DNA of 64,000 nt, taken from NCBI GenBank assembly GCA_027484145.1, contig JAIXUH010000002.1:372001-436000 (forward strand), given 5' to 3'. This document shows positions 17,015-30,235 of this stretch, piece after piece; the first letter of the stretch is position 1, and each line of letters starts with the position of its first letter. The notes under the pieces are model-generated. The model was not told where the DNA came from. It saw only the letters and a list, made by a program, of their open reading frames with translations, and searched no databases. The stretch comes from Rhodobacter sp. (lineage in GTDB: Bacteria > Pseudomonadota > Alphaproteobacteria > Rhodobacterales > Rhodobacteraceae). The position numbers and the translations under genes are program-made.

Positions 17015-17986
17015 ATGAGCGGACTGCTGGCTTTGCTGGATGACGTGGCCGCGATTGCCAAGGTCGCCGCGTCTTCGGTGGATGATATCGCGGCAGCGGC
17101 GGCCAAGGCCGGGTCAAAGGCGGCAGGGGTCGTCATTGACGACGCAGCCGTGACGCCAAAATATGTCACAGGCTTTTCCGCTGAACGCGAGTTGCCGATC
17201 ATCTGGCGCATCTCGCTGGGGTCGTTGAAGAACAAGCTTATCTTGCTGTTGCCAGGTCTTTTGCTGCTGGAGCAGTTCCTGCCGCAGGCGATCACGCCGC
17301 TCTTGATGATCGGTGGGGCCTATCTGTGCTTTGAAGGCGCGGAAAAGGTCTTCCACAAACTGTTCCCGCATGGCGACGACACGGTCGAGAAGGATTTTGA
17401 AACCGGCGATCCGGCCCATCTGGAGGAAGAAAAGGTCGCGGGCGCCATCAAGACCGACTTCATTCTGTCGGCCGAGATCATGACCATTGCATTGGCCGAA
17501 ATTCCGCAATCGAACCTGTGGACGGAGGCGATTACGCTGGCGGTTGTGGGTATCTTGATCACGGTCGTGGTTTACGGCGCGGTGGCGCTGATCGTTAAAA
17601 TGGATGACATCGGCCTGCATCTGGCCAAGACGGGCCGCACCGGGGCAGGGCGCGCCATTGGGCGCGGGCTGGTGACGGGCATGCCAAAGCTTTTGGCCGT
17701 TCTGTCCACCGTCGGCACGCTGGCGATGCTGTGGGTGGGCGGGTCGATCGTTGTGCATGGGCTGGAGGTTCTGGGTTGGCCGTGGCTGGGCCATCTGATC
17801 CACGACTGGGCCCTTGCTGTGGCGCATCTGGTGCCGCAAGCGACAGGCTTTGTCGAATGGCTGGCCAAGGCGGCCATGGATGGTGTGATTGGTCTGGCCT
17901 TGGGGATCGTGCTGATTCCCGTGGCGACCCGCATCATCTTGCCCGCCTATGCGATGGTGACGGGCAAAAAGACGGCAGATCACTAA
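17015..17986 (+). CDS. yedI: DUF808 (YedI-like) inner-membrane protein
   Basis: 323 residues from ATG 17015, with GGGGGATGA just upstream. Start MSGLLALLDDVAAIAKVAA and segments VTPKYVTGFSAERELPIIW and FEGAEKV are characteristic of the DUF808/YedI family. Several hydrophobic segments lie at about 65-90, 160-185, 220-250 and 280-310, with a hydrophilic loop near 105-140. Function in any organism is unknown to me. It is divergent from gap2 and convergent with the NsrR-like gene. Confidence 0.9.
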   Translation: MSGLLALLDDVAAIAKVAASSVDDIAAAAAKAGSKAAGVVIDDAAVTPKYVTGFSAERELPIIWRISLGSLKNKLILLLPGLLLLEQFLPQAITPLLMIGGAYLCFEGAEKVFHKLFPHGDDTVEKDFETGDPAHLEEEKVAGAIKTDFILSAEIMTIALAEIPQSNLWTEAITLAVVGILITVVVYGAVALIVKMDDIGLHLAKTGRTGAGRAIGRGLVTGMPKLLAVLSTVGTLAMLWVGGSIVVHGLEVLGWPWLGHLIHDWALAVAHLVPQATGFVEWLAKAAMDGVIGLALGIVLIPVATRIILPAYAMVTGKKTADH

Positions 17987-17992
17987 GGCAGT

Positions 17993-18427
17993 TCAGGCAA
18001 CCTTCAGCAACCCGTGCAACTGGGTGTTGTCTTTCATCAGATCGGCAAGGGTGACACTGTCAAGCTTGGCATAAAAGGCGGCCAAAGCATCGCTCAGAAG
18101 GCATTTCAGGCGGCATGCACACGCCAGCGGACAATGGTTTTCGGCGCCAGCAAAGCATTCGGCAAAGGGCAACACCGCCTCAAAGGCCCGAAACACCTCG
18201 CCCACGCGGATCTTTTCGGTCGGGCGCCCCAGCATCAGCCCGCCGGACCGGCCGCGGATGGTCTTGAGAAACCCTTTCTGCGCCAAAAGGTGAATCACCT
18301 GCGCCAGATGGTTTTCACTGGCGTTGCAGGCATGGGCCACCTCTTGCTTGCGCACGATCCTGTCCGGGTTCGCGGCGCAGACCATCAAGGTCCTCATGGC
18401 AAGATTGGTTCGTGTGGTCAATCGCAT
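17993..18427 (-). CDS. nsrR: Rrf2-family regulator, NsrR-like
   Basis: 144 residues from ATG 18427; the 17 residues of the longer frame do not look like the family. A winged helix (about 1-75: RLTTRTNLAMRTLM and SENHLAQVIHLLAQKGF) is followed by three spaced Cys (ECFAGAENHCPLACACRL; a fourth Cys lies in the same stretch) that would hold an iron-sulfur cluster. The tail SDALAAFYAKLDSVTLADL is typical of NsrR, the nitric-oxide-sensing repressor, rather than IscR. No NO-detoxification gene is adjacent, so its targets lie elsewhere or in this window's NosP locus (untested). Confidence 0.8.
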   Translation of the reverse strand: MRLTTRTNLAMRTLMVCAANPDRIVRKQEVAHACNASENHLAQVIHLLAQKGFLKTIRGRSGGLMLGRPTEKIRVGEVFRAFEAVLPFAECFAGAENHCPLACACRLKCLLSDALAAFYAKLDSVTLADLMKDNTQLHGLLKVA

Positions 18428-18815
18428 GAAAGGCCCCCCACAGCTTCTGACGGCGATGGGAACAAGACCTAGCGGCACCCGCAGGTTCTGCGTTGATCTG
18501 GATCATGCCGCGCGAAAACATGCGCCGAATCCCTTTCTTTTGCGTCGCCGCTGTGACAGTTTTTTCACCCGAGCCACGCAGAACCGCGCAAGATTGCTGC
18601 AGGCTGGCTGTTTTCGCTGCACTGTGCCGGGTTCAAATCAGACGTTGCCGAAGAACAGCGAGAATGACCCTGCTGAAGTTCCAAAGCGCTTTGAAACGTA
18701 TAATTCATTGAAATATAAGTAATTTATTATCGTGCTTTCGCAGGTTGTTTGCGGTAACACTTGTGGGAAGGGCATCGTGCCAACGTGATGGCGGCGGGGT
18801 GTCGGAACAACGGGC
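18428..18815 (+). promoter_or_regulatory. Glycogen-operon promoter region with CAAAGCGCTTTG dyad
   Basis: 388 bases without a convincing gene. A perfect 12-bp palindrome CAAAGCGCTTTG at 18682-18693 is followed by a conspicuously AT-rich stretch (18698-18732), the likely promoter of the glg operon. The dyad has the GCGC-centred form of LacI-family operators for sugar regulons. The nsrR promoter must lie at the left end. Short open frames here have no recognisable start sites or homology. Confidence 0.5.
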
Positions 18816-21293
18816 ATGCTTGACCCCGGCGCGACGGGACGTAGCCTTTGGTGCAATGCATCCGGCCAATACATGGCCGCCCTGATGGTGGATTTCGAAT
18901 TGAACGACCTTAGCCTTTCCCCAAACCTTCTCAAGTCAGACATTCTGCGGCATCTGACCTTTACGCTGGGCAAGGACGCTGACCATGCCAGCCTGTATGA
19001 TTGGCGCATGGCGCTGTCCTATGCCTTGCGTGACCGGATTGTCGAGCCGTGGTTTGCCTCAACCCGCAAGACGTGGGCGACCGCGCACAAGCGCGTCTAT
19101 TACCTGTCGATGGAGTTTCTGATTGGCCGTATCATGGAAGATGCGACGGTTAATCTGGGGCTGCGCGACATGGCCGAAGAGGCGATGGCAAGCTTTGGGC
19201 AGGACTTCCGCCTGATGGTCGAGGATGAACCCGACGCCGCCCTTGGCAACGGCGGTCTGGGTCGTCTGGCCGCCTGCTTTATGGAAAGCATGGCAACGCT
19301 GGGGTGCCCGGCCTATGGCTATGGCATCCGGTATGAACATGGCCTGTTCCGTCAGCGGTTCGAAGCGGGCCGTCAGGTGGAAACCCCCGAAGACTGGCTG
19401 AAGCAGACCCATCCTTGGGAATTTGCCCGTCCCGAGGCCGCCTATACCATCCCGTTCAAGGGGGTGATCGAGCATCGGGGCGGCAAGGACATCTGGGTGC
19501 CGGGCGAGACCGTTATTGCCAGTGCCCATGACACGCCCGTGATCGGCTGGCAGGGGAAATGGGCCAATACGCTGCGCCTGTGGGCCGCACAGCCCACCAC
19601 GATGTTTGATCTGGAGCGGTTCAACCGTGGAGACTATGCCGCCGCTGCGGAACCTGAAGCCTTGGCGCGGACATTGTCGCGCGTGCTGTATCCTGATGAC
19701 ACCACCTATCAGGGCAAGGAATTGCGCCTGAAGCAGGAATTCTTCCTGACCTCGGCCGCGCTGCAAGACATTTTGCGCCGTTTCCTTGCGTCGAACACAG
19801 ATCTGCGCCAATTGCCGAACTTTGTCGCCATCCAGATGAACGACACCCATCCGGCCATCGCCGGGCCGGAACTGATCCGTCTGCTGGTGGATGACCATGG
19901 CATGACATTCGAAGAGGCGCTGCCGATTGCGCGCGCCTGCCTTGGCTATACCAACCATACCCTGCTGCCCGAGGCGTTGGAGCGGTGGGCCACCTTTACC
20001 TTTGGCAACGTGTTGCCGCGCCATATGCAGATCGTCGAACAGATCGACCATTGGCACAAAGACGAATACCACTCTCGCCCGCATTATGTGGGCATCGTCA
20101 AGCACCACGAAGTGCGGATGGGCGAGTTGGCCTTTGTGATGTCGCACAAGGTGAACGGTGTCTCGGCGCTGCATTCCGATCTGGTCAAGAAGAACCTGTT
20201 CCCGGAATTGCACGCCCTGCACCCGGACCGCATCATTAACCAGACCAATGGCGTGACCCCGCGCCGCTGGCTGAAAATGTGCAACCGCCCGCTGTCCAAG
20301 CTGATCACCAAGACGATTGGCGATGGTTGGGAAGATGACCTTGATCGCCTGAAGGGTTTGGAAAAGGCCATCGGAACCAAGACCTTCCGCAAGGAGTTTG
20401 ACGCAGCCAAACGCGCCAACAAGGTGCAGTTGTCGAACTGGATCGCCCAGACCCAAGGGGTCAAGGTGAGCCCCGACGCGCTGTTTGATGTGCAGATCAA
20501 GCGCATTCATGAATACAAGCGTCAGTTGCTGAACATTCTGGAAACCATCGCGCATTGGCAGAAAATCCGGGAAAACCCGAATGCAAACTGGGTGCCGCGG
20601 GTCAAGATTTTTGGCGGCAAAGCGGCCCCCGGCTATGCCGTGGCCAAGGAAATCATCCGCCTGATCAATGACGTGGCAACCGTTGTGAACAATGATGCCG
20701 CAACCGGCGACCTGCTGAAGATCATCTATCCGGCCAACTATAACGTCAGCATGGCCGAACGTCTGGTTCCAGCCGCCGACCTGTCGGAACAGATTTCGAC
20801 TGCGGGCAAGGAAGCGTCGGGCACCGGCAACATGAAGTTCATGATGAACGGCGCGCCGACCATCGGCACGCTTGACGGGGCCAATGTGGAAATCCTGCAA
20901 GAGGTTGGGGCCGAAAACTTCTTCCTGTTTGGGCTGACCGCTGAGGAAGTGATGATCCGTCGCCAAGACCCGGACCATTCGCGCAAGGCGATCGAGGCCA
21001 GCAAGCCGCTGCAGGACGTGCTGCAGATGATTGCCGAAGGTCGCTTTTCGCCGGATCAGAAAGATCGCTACCATGATCTGGTGCACCGTGTCTGGCACCA
21101 CGACTATTTCCTCGTGGCAGCGGATTTCGATGCCTATCACGCGGCCCAGAACGAGGTTGACGCGGCTTTTGCCGACCGTGACCGCTGGATCCGGATGGCA
21201 GCGATGAACACGGCCCGGTCAGGCTTCTTTTCGTCGGATCGCACGATCCGCAGCTACATGGATGAGATTTGGTCCGTCACATCTGCGCTGTAG
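18816..21293 (+). CDS. glgP: Glycogen phosphorylase
   Basis: 825 residues. It releases glucose-1-phosphate from glycogen with a pyridoxal-phosphate cofactor. Typical motifs are RVYYLSMEFLIGR, EPDAALGNGGLGRLAACFMES, NQTNGVTPRRWL and the PLP-lysine segment EASGTGNMKFMMNGA. The N-terminal start is uncertain: ATGs at 18816, 18873 and 18885 are in frame and none has a clear Shine-Dalgarno; homology is obvious only from about residue 30 (SPNLLKSDILRHLTFTLGKD). First gene of glgP-B-C-A-X-pgm, so breakdown and synthesis enzymes share one transcript. Confidence 0.96.
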   Translation: MLDPGATGRSLWCNASGQYMAALMVDFELNDLSLSPNLLKSDILRHLTFTLGKDADHASLYDWRMALSYALRDRIVEPWFASTRKTWATAHKRVYYLSMEFLIGRIMEDATVNLGLRDMAEEAMASFGQDFRLMVEDEPDAALGNGGLGRLAACFMESMATLGCPAYGYGIRYEHGLFRQRFEAGRQVETPEDWLKQTHPWEFARPEAAYTIPFKGVIEHRGGKDIWVPGETVIASAHDTPVIGWQGKWANTLRLWAAQPTTMFDLERFNRGDYAAAAEPEALARTLSRVLYPDDTTYQGKELRLKQEFFLTSAALQDILRRFLASNTDLRQLPNFVAIQMNDTHPAIAGPELIRLLVDDHGMTFEEALPIARACLGYTNHTLLPEALERWATFTFGNVLPRHMQIVEQIDHWHKDEYHSRPHYVGIVKHHEVRMGELAFVMSHKVNGVSALHSDLVKKNLFPELHALHPDRIINQTNGVTPRRWLKMCNRPLSKLITKTIGDGWEDDLDRLKGLEKAIGTKTFRKEFDAAKRANKVQLSNWIAQTQGVKVSPDALFDVQIKRIHEYKRQLLNILETIAHWQKIRENPNANWVPRVKIFGGKAAPGYAVAKEIIRLINDVATVVNNDAATGDLLKIIYPANYNVSMAERLVPAADLSEQISTAGKEASGTGNMKFMMNGAPTIGTLDGANVEILQEVGAENFFLFGLTAEEVMIRRQDPDHSRKAIEASKPLQDVLQMIAEGRFSPDQKDRYHDLVHRVWHHDYFLVAADFDAYHAAQNEVDAAFADRDRWIRMAAMNTARSGFFSSDRTIRSYMDEIWSVTSAL

Positions 21294-21337
21294 GACAGCG
21301 TTGATTGACGGACGGCTGGACTTTGGGAGGAGGCAGC

Positions 21338-23509
21338 ATGGCCGACACTTTGATCGACGACAGCGCAGCTTGGGCGATTGTTGAAGGGCGGCATGGTGAT
21401 CCGTTTTCGGTGCTGGGCTTGCACCAGCGCGGGGGCAGTTGGGTCGTTACGGCCTTTGTTCCCGGCGCTGAAAAGCTGTGGGTGCTGACGGGCAAGGCCG
21501 CCAAGCCACATGAGGCCCAGCATTGGGGGCAGGGGCTGTTTGTCTGCGCGCTGCCGCGCAAGGCCGATTATCGCCTGCGTGCCGAAGGGCATGGCACGAC
21601 GTGGGAGTTTGATGATCCCTTTGCCTTTGGCCCGGTGTTGGGCGAGTTGGACGAATATCTGCTGGGCGAGGGTACGCTGCAACGCCTGTGGAAAGTGCTT
21701 GGCGCGCATCTGATCACACATGAGGGAGTCGAGGGTACGCGCTTTGCGGTCTGGGCCCCGAATGCGGAGCGGGTTTCGGTGGTGGGCGATTTCAACATCT
21801 GGGATGGCCGCCGCCACCCGATGCGCCGCCGCGGGGCCACGGGCGTGTGGGAAATTTTCGTGCCCGGATTGGGCGAGGGCGCCACCTACAAATACGAAAT
21901 TCGTGGCCCCGGTGGCATGCTTTTGCCGCTGAAGGCCGATCCTGTGGGCTTTGGGTCCGAACATCCGCCAGCGAATGCGTCGGTGGTGCGGCGTATCGCC
22001 GGGAGGTTCCACGATGAGGCATGGATGGCCTCACGTCACAAGCGGCAGAACGTGGATGCGCCGATTTCGGTTTACGAGGTGCATCTTGGCAGTTGGCGGC
22101 GGGCACCCGGCGACCGGATGCTTTCGTATCATGAACTGGCCGACCAACTGGTGACGTATGCCGCCGAGATGGGGTTCACGCATATCGAACTTCTGCCGGT
22201 GTCTGAGTTTCCGTTCGACGGCAGCTGGGGCTATCAGCCGGTTGGCCTGTTTGCGCCGACCATCCGCCACGGCACGCCCGAGGAATTCCGCGCTTTTGTT
22301 GATGCTGCGCACCGCAAGGGGCTGGGTATCCTGCTGGATTGGGTGCCGGGCCATTTTCCGACCGATGCCCATGGCCTTGGCCACTTTGACGGCACCGCAC
22401 TTTATGAACATCAAGACCCGCGCGAAGGCTTTCATCAGGACTGGAACACCCTGATCTACAACTACGGCCGGACCGAGGTGCAAAACTTCCTCGTGTCCAA
22501 CGCATTGTATTGGCTGGAGGAATACCACGTCGATGGGCTGCGCGTGGATGCTGTCGCCTCCATGCTCTATCGCGACTACAGCCGCAAAAGTGGCGAGTGG
22601 ATTCCCAACCGTGATGGCGGGCGCGAAAATTACGAAGCCATCGCCATGCTGCAGCGCATGAACATCGTGGCCTATGGCGAAAGCCCCGGTGTGATGACGG
22701 TGGCCGAAGAAAGCACGGCATTTCCCGGTGTGTCGCGCCCGGTGAACCATGGGGGCCTTGGCTTTGGGTTCAAGTGGAACATGGGGTGGATGAACGACAC
22801 CCTATCCTACATGCAGAAAGACCCGATCTATCGCCGCCATCATCACCACCAGATGACCTTTGGCCTGCATTACGCGTGGTCGGAAAACTATATCCTGCCG
22901 ATCAGCCATGATGAGGTTGTGCACGGCAAGGGCAGCATGCTGGGCAAGATGCCGGGGGATGGTGAACAAAAGTTCGCAAACTTGCGCGCCTATTACGGGT
23001 TCATGTGGGCGCATCCGGGCAAAAAGCTTTTGTTCATGGGGCAAGAGTTTGCCCAAGGCGCGGAGTGGAACCACAACCAAAGCCTTGACTGGCATCAGCT
23101 TGAGGTGCCGGCCCATGCCGGGGTCAAGGCGCTGGTCAGTGATCTGAACCGCGTCTATCGCGATACGCCCGCGCTTTACCGCAACGATTGCCGCGCCGAG
23201 GGGTTCGAGTGGATCGAATCCAACGATGCCGATGCCTCGGTCTATGCTTGGGTCCGCAAGGGCACTGTTGATGACCCGATGGTGGTGGCGATTGTGAACA
23301 TGACCCCGGTCGAACGGCGCTATCGCGTGGGTCTGCCCGCGCTTGGGCACTGGTCCGAGCTTTTGAACACCGATGCTGAGGTTTACGGCGGCCACAACCG
23401 CGGAAATCTGGGGGGGGTCACGGCAGAGGAGGTGCCGTGGCACGGCAGGCCACACTCGGCGCTTGTCACGCTGCCGCCGCTTTCGGCAGTGTATCTGAAA
23501 CAGGGCTGA
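21338..23509 (+). CDS. glgB: 1,4-alpha-glucan branching enzyme
   Basis: 723 residues from ATG 21338, with GGGAGGAGG just upstream. It makes alpha-1,6 branches in glycogen. It has an N-terminal carbohydrate-binding module (about 10-110), a CBM48 (about 115-205, [21 protein letters not shown]) and the GH13 barrel with [20 protein letters not shown] (nucleophile Asp), EESTAFP (acid Glu) and [13 protein letters not shown]. The C-terminal all-beta domain ends at VYLKQG. The gene follows glgP by 44 bases. Confidence 0.97.
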   Translation: MADTLIDDSAAWAIVEGRHGDPFSVLGLHQRGGSWVVTAFVPGAEKLWVLTGKAAKPHEAQHWGQGLFVCALPRKADYRLRAEGHGTTWEFDDPFAFGPVLGELDEYLLGEGTLQRLWKVLGAHLITHEGVEGTRFAVWAPNAERVSVVGDFNIWDGRRHPMRRRGATGVWEIFVPGLGEGATYKYEIRGPGGMLLPLKADPVGFGSEHPPANASVVRRIAGRFHDEAWMASRHKRQNVDAPISVYEVHLGSWRRAPGDRMLSYHELADQLVTYAAEMGFTHIELLPVSEFPFDGSWGYQPVGLFAPTIRHGTPEEFRAFVDAAHRKGLGILLDWVPGHFPTDAHGLGHFDGTALYEHQDPREGFHQDWNTLIYNYGRTEVQNFLVSNALYWLEEYHVDGLRVDAVASMLYRDYSRKSGEWIPNRDGGRENYEAIAMLQRMNIVAYGESPGVMTVAEESTAFPGVSRPVNHGGLGFGFKWNMGWMNDTLSYMQKDPIYRRHHHHQMTFGLHYAWSENYILPISHDEVVHGKGSMLGKMPGDGEQKFANLRAYYGFMWAHPGKKLLFMGQEFAQGAEWNHNQSLDWHQLEVPAHAGVKALVSDLNRVYRDTPALYRNDCRAEGFEWIESNDADASVYAWVRKGTVDDPMVVAIVNMTPVERRYRVGLPALGHWSELLNTDAEVYGGHNRGNLGGVTAEEVPWHGRPHSALVTLPPLSAVYLKQG

Positions 23510-23525
23510 CCAATTTGGGATGACG

Positions 23526-23540
23526 GGCGGCGCAGCCGCC
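23526..23540 (+). other. Intercistronic hairpin glgB-glgC
   Basis: GGCGGC-GCA-GCCGCC lies immediately before the glgC ribosome-binding site (AAGGGAGGGG at 23543-23552). It has no T-run, so RNA processing or stability control is more likely than termination. Confidence 0.45.
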
Positions 23541-23555
23541 TTAAGGGAGGGGATC

Positions 23556-24827
23556 ATGAAGGCAAGAGCAAACCAGAGGTTGTCAAGCCAGGCTATGGCA
23601 TTCGTGCTGGCAGGTGGGCGCGGCAGCCGGTTGAAGGAACTGACCGACAGGCGCGCAAAGCCGGCGGTCTATTTCGGCGGCAAGACGCGGATCATCGATT
23701 TCGCGCTGTCAAATGCCCTGAACAGTGGCATCCGCAAAATGGCCGTGGCCACCCAATACAAGGCGCACAGCCTGATCCGGCATTGCCAGCGAGGCTGGAA
23801 CTTCTTCCGCGCCGAGCGGAACGAATACCTCGACATCCTGCCCGCCAGTCAGCGGATGGATGAGACGAACTGGTATCGCGGCACCGCCGATGCTGTGGCG
23901 CAGAACATCGACATCATCGACAGCTATGGCATCAAGTATGTCGTGGTTCTGGCGGGTGACCATATCTACAAAATGGATTACGAGATCATGCTGCGCCAGC
24001 ATGTCGATACTGGCGCCGATGTGACCATCGGCTGCCTGACCGTGCCGCGCATGGAAGCGACCGCCTTTGGTGTGATGCATGTGGACAAGGATATGCGGAT
24101 CACGCAATTCCTTGAAAAACCCAAGGATCCGCCCGCCATTCCGGGCGATCCGGACCATGCGCTTGCCTCGATGGGCATCTATGTCTTTGACTGGGCCTTC
24201 CTGCGCGATCTGCTTTTGCGCGATATGCAGGACGACAATTCCAGCCATGATTTCGGCAACGACCTGATCCCCGAGATCGTGAAGAACGGCAAGGCGATGG
24301 CGCACAAGTTCTCTGACAGCTGCGTCACCAGCGGGCTGGAGGATGAGCCATACTGGCGCGATGTGGGAACGATCGATGCCTTCTGGCAGGCCAACATCGA
24401 CCTGACCGATTTCGTGCCAAAGCTGGACATCTACGACAACTCCTGGCCGATCTGGACCTATTCCGAAATCGTGCCACCCGCCAAGTTCATCCATGACGAA
24501 GATGACCGGCGCGGCATGGCTGTGTCCTCGCTGATTTCGGGCGATTGCATCGTGTCGGGGTCCGAGGTGCGCAATAGCCTGCTGTTCACCGGCTGCCGGA
24601 CCCATTCGTTCAGCAGCCTTGAATATGTGGTGGCGCTGCCGCGCGTGATCGTGAACCGCAAGGTCGAGTTGCGCAATTGCGTGATCGACAGTGGTGTGAT
24701 CATTCCCGAAGGCCTTGTCGTCGGGCAAGACCCGGTGGAAGATGCCAAGTGGTTCCGGCGGACGGAAACAGGTATCGTGCTGATCACGCAAGACATGCTT
24801 GATGCGCGCGCCCGCGCGATGTCTTGA
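23556..24827 (+). CDS. glgC: Glucose-1-phosphate adenylyltransferase
   Basis: 423 residues from ATG 23556, set by AAGGGAGGGG. It makes ADP-glucose from glucose-1-P and ATP, the committed and allosterically controlled step of glycogen synthesis. The nucleotidyltransferase signature [12 protein letters not shown] (about 14-25) is present, then [27 protein letters not shown] split across the fold, [20 protein letters not shown], and a C-terminal left-handed beta-helix (about 300-420). Hairpins on both sides (23526 and 24836) set it apart within the operon mRNA. Confidence 0.97.
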   Translation: MKARANQRLSSQAMAFVLAGGRGSRLKELTDRRAKPAVYFGGKTRIIDFALSNALNSGIRKMAVATQYKAHSLIRHCQRGWNFFRAERNEYLDILPASQRMDETNWYRGTADAVAQNIDIIDSYGIKYVVVLAGDHIYKMDYEIMLRQHVDTGADVTIGCLTVPRMEATAFGVMHVDKDMRITQFLEKPKDPPAIPGDPDHALASMGIYVFDWAFLRDLLLRDMQDDNSSHDFGNDLIPEIVKNGKAMAHKFSDSCVTSGLEDEPYWRDVGTIDAFWQANIDLTDFVPKLDIYDNSWPIWTYSEIVPPAKFIHDEDDRRGMAVSSLISGDCIVSGSEVRNSLLFTGCRTHSFSSLEYVVALPRVIVNRKVELRNCVIDSGVIIPEGLVVGQDPVEDAKWFRRTETGIVLITQDMLDARARAMS

Positions 24828-24835
24828 GTGACCAC

Positions 24836-24876
24836 GGAGATGGCTTGCGTGGGCAATTGCCCGCCCGGCCATCTCC
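24836..24876 (+). other. Nested hairpin between glgC and glgA
   Basis: Outer arms GGAGATGGC (24836-24844) and GCCATCTCC (24868-24876) enclose a perfect 12-base palindrome GGGCAATTGCCC (24851-24862). It lies in the 100-base gap between two genes of one operon. No T-run follows. It may be an RNA-processing or stabilising element, or a partial attenuator. Confidence 0.45.
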
Positions 24877-24927
24877 GGCCACAAGTGGCGCGCGGCGATT
24901 TTGAACAACAGCAAGACGGGGACGGGC

Positions 24928-26354
24928 ATGCAGATCAGGGGTCGGGTTCTTTCGGTGGCCTCGGAATGTGTGCCGTTCATCAAGACCGGCGGATTGGCCG
25001 ATGTGGTCGGCGCCTTGCCTTCGGCCCTTGCCGGGGCGGGTTGGGAAACGCGCGTGCTGATTCCGGCCTATCGCGCCCTGCGCGGCCATCTGGCAGCGAT
25101 GGAGGAGGTCTGGCACGAAGGCGCTTTGTTCGGCGGTGACGGTCGGGTGTACTTTGGCCGCATCGATGGGGTTGACCTTTACCTTCTGGATGCGCCGCAT
25201 CTCTATGACCGCGACGGCGGCCCCTACAGCGGGCCGGGCGGCGACTGGTGGGATAACCCGCAGCGGTTTGCCGCCCTGTCTTGGGTGGGCGCGCGGATGG
25301 CCCGCGAAGGGGTTTCCGGCTGGAAGCCCGATGTGCTGCATGCGCATGACTGGCAGGCCGGTTTCGCTCCGGCCTATCTGGCCTATCATGGGGCGGGCGG
25401 CGTCAAGTCGGTTCTGACCATTCACAACATCGCCTTTCAAGGCTGGGCAAATGTGGGGTTGCTGTCCGACCTGCGCCTGCCGCGAGAACAATTCCATCCC
25501 GGCGCGCTGGAGTATTTCGGCAATCTGTCGAGCCTGAAGGCGGGGTTGGTTACGGCAGACTGGATCACCACCGTTTCACCCACCTATGCCGAGGAGTTGA
25601 TGCGCCCTGCCTTTGGCATGGGGCTGGAAGGGGTGATTGCTGCGCGCCGCGACCGGGTGTCGGGTATTCTGAACGGGGTCGATACCGCCGTCTGGTCGCC
25701 CGAGGCTGAAGAGCCCGCGTTTTCAGTCAAGACCCTGTCGGGAAAGGCCAAGGCGCGTGCCGCCCTTTCGGCTGAATTTGGCGTGGATGTACCGGGGCCG
25801 CTGGCGATTGTGGTCAGCCGCCTGACCGACCAAAAGGGCATTGACCTGTTGCCGCTGGTCATCCCAGACTTTGTGGCGGCGGGGGGCGGTCTGATCGTGC
25901 TGGGGTCAGGCGATCCAGCACTGGAAGGCGCAATGCGCGCGCTTGCCGCGCGGCATCCGGGCCGCGTGGCCGTGCGGATCGGCTATGATGAGGGGCTGTC
26001 GCACCGCCTGTTTTCAGGGGCCGATGCGGTGCTGGTGCCCAGCCGGTTTGAACCCTGTGGCCTGACCCAGATGTACGGGCTGCGCTATGGCACGTTGCCC
26101 GTGGTTGCGGCAACCGGGGGGCTGGCCGATACGGTGATCAGCGCATCGCCCGCGACACTTGCGGCGGGCGTTGCCACCGGCATCACCTTTTACCCGACCG
26201 ATGCCTTGGCCTTTGGGCAGGCGCTGTCGAAGCTGCTGGCCTTGCACGCCGATGCAAAGGCCTGGGCGCAGACGCAAAAGAACGCCATGCGCCACCCGGT
26301 GGGCTGGGAAACCTCGGCCGCGGCCTATGCTGACCTGTTTGCAGGGCTGGTCCG

Positions 26355-26358
<4 letters not shown>
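24928..26358 (+). CDS. glgA: Glycogen synthase (ADP-glucose, GT5)
   Basis: 476 residues from ATG 24928, the usual GlgA length. A TTG at 24901 in frame would add nine residues and has no ribosome-binding site. It elongates alpha-1,4 chains from ADP-glucose. Motifs are the N-terminal KTGGLADVVGALP (about 19-31), DVLHAHDWQAGFAP, the GT-B hinge, NGVDTAVWSPE, and the C-terminal donor site PSRFEPCGLTQMYGLRYG. Its stop overlaps the glgX start (GTGA). Confidence 0.96.
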
Positions 26359-30118
<3,760 letters not shown>

Positions 30119-30171
30119 CGCCTTTTCGTGTATCCGCGCACCCAAGGGCGCGAACAGACCTTTAACCGTCG

Positions 30172-30203
30172 CGCCCGATGCGGACTTGGCCCCGCATCGG
30201 GCG
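30172..30203 (+). terminator. Terminator of the glycogen operon
   Basis: A perfect 12-bp stem CGCCCGATGCGG / CCGCATCGGGCG with an 8-base loop, 53 bases past the pgm stop, followed by TTGTCATTG. The T-run is weak but the stem is very stable. Confidence 0.75.
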
Positions 30204-30235
30204 TTGTCATTGGGGGCAGGCATAGGGGGGTGGCG

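Noticed and set aside
18625-18645. tRNA-like T-loop sequence GGGTTCAAATC
   Set aside because: The flanks do not form a T stem and no acceptor, D or anticodon arms fit.
19059-21140. 693-codon open frame opposite glgP
   Set aside because: Antisense shadow of a clear glycogen phosphorylase; Gln/His/Arg-rich translation without domains.
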